Shown: positions 12,706 to 23,500 of the stretch, in pieces
How the letters are laid out: each line of letters opens with the position of its first letter
Position numbering within the stretch: position 1 is the stretch's first letter
Assembly: GCF_015832195.1 (NCBI RefSeq)
Contig: NC_052027.1
Coordinates: 9,978,149-10,042,148, forward strand
From: Motacilla alba alba
Taxonomy: Eukaryota > Chordata > Aves > Passeriformes > Motacillidae
DNA length: 64,000 bases
Direction: 5' to 3'
Notes under the pieces: generated by a model
The model's database searches: none
Seen by the model: the letters and a program-made list of their open reading frames with translations, nothing else
Told to the model about the DNA's origin: nothing
Position numbers and translations under genes: made by a program

Positions 12706-13984
12706 CCAATGTTTACTGAGATTTTAATCAGAAAGATACTGAGGGGTTTCTGGGTTTTTTTTGGAAAACCTATGGTGGTGAATAAAGGAAAGTATTGTGT
12801 ACCATTACCTGCCTTTTTCTTGGCTGGGGGAAGAAGTTAGTGAAAAGAAAAAACCAGGAGGGTTTAGATCTCTTCATTCACAATGAACTGAAGCAGTTGT
12901 TTTTAAATTCAAAATCACTGACAAAATCATAAACCTTCTGATGCCTTTAAAACTTCATTCAAGTGTATATTCTTTCTCTTTTTATCACAGAGTGTCAGTA
13001 TAATATGGTCCATCGTGACAACAGTGAGTGACAAAGTTTTCAAGTTTGCAAGAAGCTTTCAACACTAAGGTAAGGAGACCTCAGCTAAATTCAGCAAAGG
13101 CAGGAAATGTCTAAATGTGTTTCTGGCACTGGTGGAAGAAGTGCAGCAGCAAAGCTCTCTGGTGAAAGCTCTGCAGGCAGCCAGAATGGTCCCCTCTGAA
13201 ACTAAAACTTAGTAATCTACAAAAGCTGCTTCCATTCATTGGAAACTACTGATACTTTTTCTTCTTTTGCAAATACTTAATTTCCTTTGTTACCAGAAAT
13301 CTCTGCTGTAACTTAAACACAGCAAAAGCACATGCTCTGAAATCCCTCAGCTGTGCCTTCCTACAGCCATGGAAACATAAATTTTTGCATGTCCAGGGCA
13401 AGGCAAGGTGGATTTGTCAGGGTTTTTCCTTTTCCTTGCCGCCTTTCACAAAATCTATTTGCTTGTTGGGGCTATGAAAATCAAGATCCTGGACTGAGAC
13501 ATTTTTTATTTCAACCCAGACCAAGGTCACACCTGGGCATGACCAGTGACTTGCCTGGCCTTCCTCAGTGAATTGGTTTTTATACTCTTCTCATAATGAA
13601 TTTAAGTCATCAGCTGTTAATACTTCTGCAAACCTACTGCTTCCTTCCTGGTGTTAGGCAAGGATTCAGAGGACCCAGTTAATACTCACAGCTCTATCCA
13701 ATTTAAGAACAGGATTTTGAGCTCAATTAGGTTGCTTACTGGCTGCTTCTGAACCTGAGCTGGGACTAAACTGTGTGAGAACTTTCCATTGGGCCAGACA
13801 GAAATAACCCAAGATATGTCACCACACCTGAACAAAAGCTCTGCTCCACTGCTGATTTAGTGCTCTGCATTCCCAGTGGTCCTGTGGAGATGCCTGCAGT
13901 TGTATAAGAACCTACTCATTTACAATACAGCCCCTTTTTCTTTTTTTATTTTTTTAATGCACTCATAAAGTGATGTTATTAATA

Positions 13985-14185
13985 GTTTGTGATCTACTGC
14001 GCTTTTCATCTGAGGATCTCTCACAAAGCATTTTAGGAGGCTGAATCAATTTTCAAAACACTCCTATGTAATACTATCCCAATTTTACTGGAAGCAGTAC
14101 TAAGGCAGTGGGAGGCAATTTTCCCAAGGGTTCATTGGTAGTGTCAGAAATAGAGCCCTGGAGTTGGACTCCAAATATAGCTGAC
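13985..14185 (+). mobile_element. Ancient MIR/L3-like retroposon fragment
   Basis: The order of modules matches the widely dispersed ancient amniote retroposon sequence: a GCGCTTTTCATCTGAGGATCTC-like start, CAAAGCATTTTA, then AATACTATCCCAATTTTACTGGA, a degenerate 'gaaactgaggca...agtgacttgccc' segment, and AGAAATAGAGCCC followed by GGAGT near 14150. The copy is heavily diverged, which implies insertion well before modern birds radiated. I cannot separate an L3/CR1-clade LINE from a CORE/MIR-type SINE without alignment. Assignment is from memory of consensus sequences. Confidence 0.55.
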
Positions 14186-16320
14186 ATTCTCATCCCACGG
14201 CTGAAAACTGGATGCAGGAGTCCCCACTTTATCACTGAACATCCCTTCTGCCTTATGCTTCCCAAAGGCTGCCTGTTGCCATGGCAACTGCAGTTCGGCT
14301 CTCTGGACCAGATTTGCCTCTGTTACATCAATGCAAATCATGAGCAAATTCATTGAAAGTGATGGAGCTACCCCAGGTTTCCATGGTCAAGGGAGGATAC
14401 AGAGCAGATTTAGTCCCTCTGAATTTGGTATAAGAAGGTGGTCATCTCTTGAGAGGGGAAGAAATTATTTGATCATTGCAGGGGGGAAGAGGATGAAGAA
14501 TATCTTGCAACAAAGGTATAAAAGGAAAATCTGAGAACTTTACTTTGGGGTGACCTGATATTCTCAGATCTCCTTTGGACCATTACCAATGGAAGGCTTT
14601 ATTGTTCCCAAAGGAGAGTTCTGCTTCCCCCTTGCACTGTGCAAAGGCCATATTCATGCTTTTACTGTGAGAATAAGGGATGGGGGAGAATGGAGTCAAA
14701 GAATCTGCAGAAGGGTTGTGGACAAGGCCAGCCTGTGCTGCTGTTTGCAGGATGGGGTGAGGGAGCTGAGAACAAGTCCACAGATTGCCTCCCCGTGGCC
14801 TCTTCCTGGAGGGGAAGGGAATGCCTGATGGAATGGGAACCCAAACAAACAATTCCTTCAGTGTCTGCCACAACACTGGGAGGACCTGACCTGCTGCTTA
14901 CCAGGGAAATGGAAGTAATGTGGGAGGCAAGATATGAAACAGGGAAAGCTCTTCCAGGAATAGTAACCATCACCTCAGAGCTGCCTCATTTCCTGCAGCA
15001 CCTCAGCTCTCTAGACCAGAGGGCAAAGCTGAGGCTGGCACAGCCAGCGTCCCCTGCAGTCACACACAGCCTTTGTGCAGTGGGAACTCGAGGCTGGCAC
15101 GGGGAGGAAGGGTATGGTAAAGTACAGAAATGGGGCTTCTCAAAGGCTTAGAAGTTGGTTGGTCACCCCGCACTTGGGCTAATACACGAATTCTAATTTG
15201 AGATAAACTTCTCCTATGATCCTGGAAAGCAAACCGTCCTATCCTGTGTCCAAAGCTGAGCAGGCAGCTGCTGTTTCATCCAGTTCACAGAGACGCTGGA
15301 AATACCCTCCCGTAAAGCTCAGTCTGTCACACTAGCAGGGGTTATGCTGTTACTCTTGCTGCACTTCAAATACTTTAATCTACAGTTATTAAACTTCATT
15401 AATTAATATTCAACCTTTCCAAGCTGCCAGTCATGCACATTACACTGTCCCTGACTGCTCAAGGTAAACCCTTTGGATCAGGTAGATTCAGTATTCAAAG
15501 GAGGTGTTACCACCACGGCAAAACTGATGCAAATTTTTTAACTGGAACTCCTGAAAATCAAAACAGGAGCTGGGAAGAGTGTGTGCAGCAAGGTCTGGCA
15601 CCATCTGCTGTTCCTTATGGCAAAAATCCTGCTGAGTTTTAAGAGCTGTTTATGCATTTGTGCTGCAAAAACCTTGTCCTGCTCTGGGGACAAGGAGCAC
15701 GTGGTGGTGACACTGGATGGGAGTGGGACTCAGCACCCAGTCTGGAGGACCTCAGACACCATTCCAGAGGTCACTGCAAGATTGATCCTTGCACATATTG
15801 AAGAGCAAAGAGTGGCTTTGGAAAGCAGGGCTGATCAGACTAAACCCTGCTGAACATCCCAGAGCTGCACCAGGGATGTGCTTGGTCAGCCAGGCCATGC
15901 TTTGGATTCATGTTTCATAAAACTCAGCATCTCTTGTGAAACAAGCTTTTTTTTTTTTGCCCACCTCAAAATAAGAGGTCAGTGCTCTGGTGCAGTATCT
16001 CATCACATGCTGAAATTTGTATTTGTCCTATAATTTTACCAAAAGCCTGACCTGATTTCCAGCTTTTTAATGAATCCCATGAACATGAGGTTCAGGCTGA
16101 GGGACCATGGTGAGCACTTTCCACATCTGCTGCTGGAAAGAGCAACCAAGCAAAAAAATGACTGGAGATAACAAAGAAATTAAGTTTTTACATTGTGAAT
16201 ATTTCCAGTTTCTTGGGAAGTCATGAATCCAAATTTTCTTTTCTTTTTTTAAGCAATTTTCTAGTTCTACCCAAAAGGTAGGGTAAAAAGCTTGAAAATA
16301 CAACATAAAATTAAGTTGTC

Positions 16321-16349
16321 ATAAGAGCAATAAAAATTTTTGCTCTTAT
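16321..16349. repeat. Inverted repeat, 10-bp arms
   Basis: Arms ATAAGAGCAA and TTGCTCTTAT are perfect complements flanking a 9-base AT-only loop. The hairpin is too short for a typical miRNA precursor. It may be a chance palindrome or the remains of a small inverted-repeat element. Confidence 0.6.
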
Positions 16350-16752
16350 AAACAAATTTGTGATTTTTATGTCCGCTTCATTACAGTTTTGAAGGCACAA
16401 CATATAAGATTTAAGTAGTTGATGTTAGTAATAATACAGTGCCATTACTGTGAGACAGCAATATCTATCCATGTATGATAAAGGCAAAAACTGACTTCTC
16501 CCTTCAAGTTAGACCACATTAATCTCCCATGCAATTCCCTTGAAGATTTATACTTCCATTGACTCAGGAAGTCTTGCCACTCTACAGGATTGCCATAATT
16601 TGAAAGGACAAAATGTTTACAAGGAAAGGCAAAAAAATCTCAAGATTTGAACTGGCTGATCATTGTTAAAAGTTCAGAAATTAGGCAGTCATATTAATAT
16701 TGGAAATACACTTTGTAAGTAGGTGCTTGAAAATGGACTTTGCTCCTGTAAA

Positions 16753-16782
16753 AATGGATCTGATGGAAATGGATCTGATGGA
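16753..16782. repeat. 15-bp tandem duplication
   Basis: The unit AATGGATCTGATGGA occurs twice in tandem without mismatch, followed by the first three bases of a third unit. It is probably a recent replication-slippage product. Confidence 0.8.
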
Positions 16783-17397
16783 AATATCCAAAAGGAGTAT
16801 TTCCACTTCTGAGGGATCCAAACAAGCCCATTTTCTCAGACATCTTGGAAGAGGAATATTTGAGGATTATTGTCACAAGAGTTTACAGAATGAGCTTCTG
16901 CTCCACACACTGATGCGGTTCATAGGCATTAGCTCAGACATGGTGAGTGTTCTGTGTCTAGGAATGGCAACAAACATTCTTTGGATCTATGTTTTACCAG
17001 TACTTTTTACATCCAAACTACAGAGTTTCCTTATTTTTTCCTCCCAGGCATCTCTGAGCACAGCCCTACAGCAGGACGCCTCACTGGGCTCATTCCTCAT
17101 GGCTGCCTGTGAAGCTGGGAAACACTGCAGCCACATCAATTCCTTGGACTGAAGTTGTGAAAAGAGCTTTTCAAGGTCACAAAATATCAGAAGACTAAGT
17201 GATGATCCCTCTGTGAGAAGGCCTGATACCAGTGACTTTGCCAACACTGCTTGCTTTTGCTGACTTTGCCCTGATCTTTTCAGGCACTGCTCATTGCCAT
17301 TTTTCTGACAACCTAACTCTGTTCCCAGGGGCACAGGTCACTTATGGTAACATTCAGAACACAAAAGGATGGAAGCTGAACACTCTGTGTCAGCTAA

Positions 17398-17451
17398 ATA
17401 TATAGAGATATATATATATCTATATATATATATACACACATATATACATAC
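17398..17451. repeat. AT/AC microsatellite
   Basis: Alternating TA with interruptions by GA, CT and an ACACAC segment over about 54 bp. It can form cruciform or hairpin structures and is likely length-variable. Confidence 0.85.
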
Positions 17452-17631
17452 AGTTGGGTTTGCATAAATGAGCTTTACCCATAAAAGCCAAGAGTGCACC
17501 CCTCATTGGGGTATGTAAGTCCCTGATTGCCTCTCCTCAGTAAAGAGACAGATCAACAAAACAAAAACATCCACAGACAAACCAGGGGCTAATTACATGA
17601 TTGTGCCAAAACTGGAGAGCCATACAAAGGG

Positions 17632-17648
17632 AGCAGCAGCAGCAGCAG
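17632..17648. repeat. AGC trinucleotide repeat
   Basis: Between five and six uninterrupted AGC units. It is short and outside any recognised gene. Confidence 0.75.
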
Positions 17649-19363
17649 TAAATTATCTCAGCTGCTGCATGAAAATGGAAAAAAATAGTGTTGGCTATCA
17701 TGTTCTCTAGCATGGCTTTCACTTGCTTGAGTTGGTAATTTGCCCATTTTGCACGGGTTTTTGGCCTTGTGAACTCAAAGTTCTTTTTTTCCCCACGGTC
17801 AAAACCCATCCTGTCCTCGTTCCATGGTCGCCAAGGTGCAAACTGCAGCTTCTTGCAGCACAGCTCTGCCCTGCACCTCCACCATGGGATGGGGAACCAC
17901 GCAGAGACCTCTCGGCTGGCTGAGACTGGGCAGGGCAAGGGTAGAGCCGAGTCAGACATTATCCCAACATGCCATTAATCTCCTCAAAGAGAGTCTATTG
18001 TAGTGAAAAATCAGATTTAGGTGAATTAAAGTCAGTCTAACATGGGTGCTTAAAGGGAGGAGGATGCTGAATTCCAGGTGAATTTCCAGTGAGACCAACA
18101 TTTTCTCACATAAGAAACCAGGGTGTAAACATTTCCTCAGAGAAGGGCCAGGAAGTTAAGCCCTCTTACACACCCAATAGAGACCAATTGCCAAAAGCTC
18201 TAGAATCGGTAAGAAATTCACAACCCCATTCCACAAGCATTTAGTCTTCATAATAAATTAAATCTAAGAATAAAACAGACATATAAATAGTCAAAAAAAT
18301 GGGGAGGTAAAATCTCAATGATCAAAATTATGTCAAAACATGAACCTATTAAAGAAGGAGCAGAGCTGCTGGTCACAGCTGAGCTCCTCCCCACACTCTG
18401 CCCCTGGTGCAGAGCCTGACCTACTTGATCCATGTTCCTGCACTGAGGCCCCAGCACTAAGTATCTTACACCCCTCAAATCGCATTCCAGACTTATAATT
18501 GCAGAGCAGCTGTCAGCCTGAGCCTGCCACAGGAGCTCCCCATCTGTTCAGCCCATCTAGCATTACAGCAGGGGACAGCACGGAGCCTGAAACTGGATCG
18601 GACGCGGAGCCGGGACCTGCTGCACTGCCCTGGGGCTGCAGGAGATCACTTGCACTTTTTCACTGTCTTGAAGTGCTGCAGGCTTCACCAGAGTAGTGGG
18701 CAGAGGCTGATCAGAACAGGGGAGAAGGGACACTGCAGAAGGATCAAATTCTGCAATGTGACTCTGGCAGCTGAGTCAAAAAGGGAGACATCCTTGGCTT
18801 CACTGGGAGATGTTTGACTTCTGGCAGGGTTCAGAATCATTTGAGAGCCCCTTAGAGGAAAACCTGACACCCTGACTTTCCCCAAAGCCTCCTCCTCCAC
18901 ATCTCTCAGTATTAACTCTTTCTGTAGTAGCTGATTTTACATAATCTTAAATCATCTGTCCTGAAATGTAAACATTTCTAAACTTGTGTGCCATTGCTTA
19001 GACAATGTGCTAATAGGGGAGTACCTGTCTCTAAATCAAACTAATAGGTCTTGTCCTATAGCCTTTTCCAATAGTCCCAGCAAAACTCCAGATGAAAACT
19101 GATCACTTTTCATTCTCAAGCAAAACTGTGGAAACATAGAGGAAGGTCTTAAATATTTGACTCCATCCGCTTTGCACTAATTCAGTTTCAAGGAAACATG
19201 CTGTATTTTATACAGGAGCTGGAAGTGCTTTGCCTTGCTATGTTGCTAACAGAGACCTTGAAAAAGCAATGTACACAATCCCCATCTCCTGACTTTCAGG
19301 AGTTTTAGATCCTCCCTAATCCCAAGTCCTAAGGCACTGCAAGTGGTCAGCAGGTGTTAAGAT

Positions 19364-20539
19364 GTGAGGAACAAAGCACGATGCCATTTCCTTTCTGAAA
19401 GTGAAGAAATTCTTGTCCTCTCAGTCCCAGCCATGCTGAGTAAGGGTGCAGGCAGCTCTGTGCTGAGTTCCAGTGGTCCTTGTGCTGACAGATGTCCGTG
19501 CTCAGGGCTGCTGGGGTCACTTCCCCTGTCCTGCCTTCCCAGCTGGGAAGCCTCCTTTAACCCTGCTGCTTACACCTCCAGGTGGTCTAAGATCCCCCGT
19601 TGCTCTCAGGGTAAAAAAAAAACGTTCCCTGATGATCTGCCCAAGGAATTTCTGCAGGCTGGGACCTATCCAGGAGAGACCCAAATCCGTAACACAAGCA
19701 GCCTCTCACTGACTGGAGCTCCCCACCCCACACACACAGCACAGCCAGGATGCTCCGTGCCCTGTTGGGGCAGCAGTGCCCCCTGTGCTTGCCCTGGTCC
19801 ATGTGGGATCACAGTTGCCCGAGTAGCTGTGCCCTGGCACTTGTGCCCTCTGTGTGCACACGTGTGTGTGTGCTGGTGGCTGGGGGTGCCAGGCTCCCAC
19901 ATGGCAGCAGATTGGAGGCAGAAGCCAGCGTCTCACAGACTCATTTCCTGGCAGAGCATGCATGGGGGAAGGGACAAGCGCTCTTTGTCAGCCCACACAG
20001 TTTCACCCAGTCCCAGCCTGGATAAGCCAAACCTCTTAAAGGCACAAACCGAGTGTGCTGCCAGCAGCAGCTCTGCCCTAAGTGCCCTGGAGCAGCTGGC
20101 ACGAGGGCAGCTGTGGGTTCAGCCGCTGGGCGGAAGGGATGGTGACGCACGGCGCTTTATCTGGAGATCTGCTTTATCATTCGCTGCTTTAACCTCTGAG
20201 CCTTTGGGTTCTGAGGGCCAGATCCTGGGCCCTGGGCATGCCCTCCCTGCACAGTCCTATCGAGGCTGGCACAGTCACTGTGATGGTTCCCACCAAGACT
20301 GTGCACCAGGTGCAAACAAGCCACATGTTGCCCACTATCCCTCAAATCCCTCCTCCTCCACATGGCCAGAGATGTCAGCCAGGATTTTCCATCTGGGGCA
20401 AAGCAAACCCTTTCTACAGTTTCCCTGCAGTGCTATGCCAAAGGTGCAGTTTGGTATGCTCATCACTCTGGTATGTGTTTCCTCCCCACTTACACATGGG
20501 CATATTCAAAGCTACTGCAACCTATCCAGAAAAAAATAA
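19364..20539 (+). other. Unrecognised 1.2-kb open frame, probably non-coding
   Basis: This frame has no stop for 392 codons and is the longest in the window. The upstream-most codon is GTG; the first ATG is at 19433, with G at -3 and C at +4, giving about 368 codons ending in TAA at 20537-20539. The predicted product is rich in Ser, Pro, Cys and Ala, and I recognise no domain, signal peptide, membrane helix or repeat. The opposite strand is also open over long parts of the same stretch, which points to a locally GC-richer, stop-poor region. It could be a lineage-specific gene or an exon of a long RNA, but chance is the leading explanation. Confidence 0.15.
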
Positions 20540-23500
20540 CCACCACAGTAAGAGGATATCGCCTCCCTGAAACCCCTAAGTTAAGAAAGGCCAACACTTC
20601 CTGACTTCTGGCTCAAGAGATCTCTAATCTCAGACTGCTGGAAGGCTGGAGGCCATACCAGCCAAAGGATCACTCTGTGCTTCATCTGATCTTCCGTCTT
20701 CACCAGTGGCTGCTCCGTATCCTAAAGACAGGATACAGAGCACCAAGGTTTTTAGTCTGGCCCAGAAAGTCTCTTCTTATAATGAATAAAGGGATGTATT
20801 TTACTGCCTGAACAGCTGCTGGCTCCATACATGCCTCCCTAGTTCAAAGTGGCAATAAGGAGTGGAGCTGAAAGGGCAACACGTCCTTTACTCTAGATCT
20901 CCAGCCAAGTCCACAGGCACAGGTTCCACTCACAGACAAGCAGGAATGCTCATGTGGACACTCAGGATTTCAAAGCATTTGGGCAGTCACACAAGTAGCA
21001 ACACATGTGAAATCTGCAGCATGAGATGGGGTTTGCTGGCACGTGGAAACTGATGTTCCCAAAACATGCTTAGACTGATGTCCCCAAGCTTAGCTCAAGG
21101 ACTGGCACCAGACTTCCAACACAAGGGTTCTGAAAAAATTCCCTGATACCAGGTGCTGCAGGAGGAGAGAGGAAAGCACACTCTGCCATTACAAACCACT
21201 AGCAGGATGATCTCATTTGGTGACATCCAGAGGAGCACATCAGTCCACCATAAACAATTCAGCTCCTTTTCTGATAATTCCTGAGGGACCAGCCTTTGTT
21301 CTGAGCATCTTATACATCCCCAGCAGTCTAACACGGATCCTGTGTGTATTGCCTAGTGTGCATTCACTCTACTCCATAAAGGCACATGTAGTCCTCTCAC
21401 ATGAAAAATATTACTGGGGAGAAGGCAGTTTGAAATTCTCACGTATCAACAAGTCATGACACAGCCCAGTCTCCAACTGCCTGTACTTGGCTGGCTAACA
21501 CACAAATAAGAAAAATCTTTCTGTCTTCTACAATGGGATTTTAGCTCATCTTAACCATCTGTTTGATTTTTTTTCCCCATAGTAACAAGTCCTTTTTGGA
21601 AAATTCCAAGAGTATCTCTCTAACCACTCCTTATAAGGCATTACCACCTTAATATCAGAAATGGCATCTTTCCTGTGGACTGGGAATAGTAGTTTTCACT
21701 GATATAAAATGCAATTTTTAACTGCTCCCTTGACAGAAAAGCTTGAACTGGCAGTTTTATAATGAATGCTGGAATCTGAAATTAGATCACTTGTTTAATA
21801 AACATCCAGAGGAACCAACCTATGCCAGAGCAAGATTTCACAATGTTTTATTTTTAATATCAAAAATACATTTTCCTTCTAACACCCAACAAAGAAAGGA
21901 TGGAAAAAGAAGTCTGGAACTGACCTACTTTCATTGCCAAATCAGCCTGTTATTGAGCCAAAAGTATTCTATCAAACTTCTTATTGTTCTTAGCAAAGAG
22001 ATGCCATTTCTATGAATTCAGAATGATTTGGGAAAAGCAACCTCTCATTTTGTGACCTGAAAAATTTTATAGAAGTCTTTCAAACAGTTCCAGAGCACAG
22101 AAACTTAGGAAACTGCCCCTGTGAGACAATTTCTATAATCTCCTTGATCTTACCCACTTCTGAAAGTGATAGTGGTTACAGCTGCAAAATAGAAGCTTGC
22201 CAAATGTCAGGCTTTTATCTACATCCTCCTTAATATTTGATAGTTTTTCTAATCCCCAGCTTCTAAATTCATGTGATAAACTGAGAAATTCTGCTTGGGT
22301 AAAATAGCAAGAAAATATTTTACCTCTCCTTATCGCAAAGTGCAGCTTCAATTTTTGAACTCTGGAGGGTAGAACACCAGACAAAAAAATAAAAATAAGT
22401 AAAAACTCTTTATTATTTTCAAAATGTAAATGCAAACCTCACAATTGTCTGGAGCCCCATGTGTGATGCTGCGAGTGCTGAGAGTTGAATGAATTAAGCT
22501 CATTCCCAAACATCTTATTGAGAAACAAGTTGTTTTTGCACAGTTTGAATTACTTAATTTCTAAATTCAAGAGGTCACAGGCAGGAACTACTTTTCTGGC
22601 GAGGTGATGGGGTTTGGAGGAGCAGGTTTTGGGCAGAAGTGTCCTTCTTGCTGCTGTCTGAGAATGCACACGCTGTGCCCAAAGCCCTCCCTGTCACCTA
22701 CCCCTTGCCTTTCATGCCAAGTTTGATCCTCTGCCTGGGATTATGTATTTCCACTTACTGATGTCAACTGCTAAGTGAGTCATGGGAGGATCTGAATAGC
22801 AGCCACATGAGCCATCTTCTCCAGAAAGGAGGGAGCACTCAGGACAGTCCCCTCAGAGCTGGGAGGAGGAGGAGGCTGCCACCCAAACATCAGGACACTC
22901 AGATAAAGATGGGGTGAAGGGAGTGGAGTGGGAGGGGGTTGTTAGTGTGGGTATCCATCTCCCCAGAAAACAGAACCTCAGCAAAACCTGGCCTTGACTC
23001 TGACCTGAAAGAGAGGCACATCCACAACAGGCCACACTTAATGTGATATCTCACAAAGATCAGCTGCTCTGAAAATGTGTAACAATTTTAAAAGAGCAAA
23101 GATAATAATTTTTGCAAAGCCATCACAACCTGCTGTGGTTTTTGACTGTCTTGTATGTGATTTCTTTTTTAAGGGAAAATTTTCACTTCCCCTCCCCATG
23201 TCTAAGAAGACAGCAAACATTTGATTGTTTCACTGCATGGATCCCCTTTCAGGATCCTCTTCCATCTTGATTAAATCCTAAATGCTTTGCTGGAACAAAG
23301 AATGTGCCTAGCAACCTTTGCCTGTGTCTTCAGAAGTTTGTTTTGCTGCCAATCTCCTTTCTCACTTGCACAGATAACAGAAAAAAGTCCTAAATGTACC
23401 TGGACTTTACTGTAAGAGAAGCAGAAGGGAAGAAGAGGGTTGTCAAATGACAAATGTACAAATGGATGCAGCTTCAGGACACTGTCTTTACAAAAACTTT

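Larger units (their letters stand above)
5301..13980. other. Intergenic DNA, simple repeats only
   Basis: No recognisable coding exon was seen. The stretch contains A-rich tracts at 5421-5439, 6789-6805 and 12262-12277, an AAAT microsatellite at 12687-12705, and a perfect 16-bp palindrome with two TAATTA cores at 10363-10378. The short open frames present are of the length expected by chance. Confidence 0.6.
14190..19360. other. Intergenic DNA, simple repeats only
   Basis: No recognised gene. It contains a 15-bp direct tandem duplication at 16753-16782, an AT-hairpin at 16321-16349, an alternating AT microsatellite at 17398-17451 and a short AGC repeat at 17632-17648. Open frames of up to about 170 codons at 14.6-15.2 and 16.7-17.2 kb have no recognisable content. 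Confidence 0.6.

Noticed and set aside
14639..15151. 170-codon open frame on the plus strand
   Set aside because: No domain or splice context; overlapping open frames on both strands point to low stop density rather than coding.
16700..17152. 150-codon open frame on the plus strand
   Set aside because: No recognisable domain, includes a 15-bp tandem duplication, and the reverse strand is also open. It fits chance.
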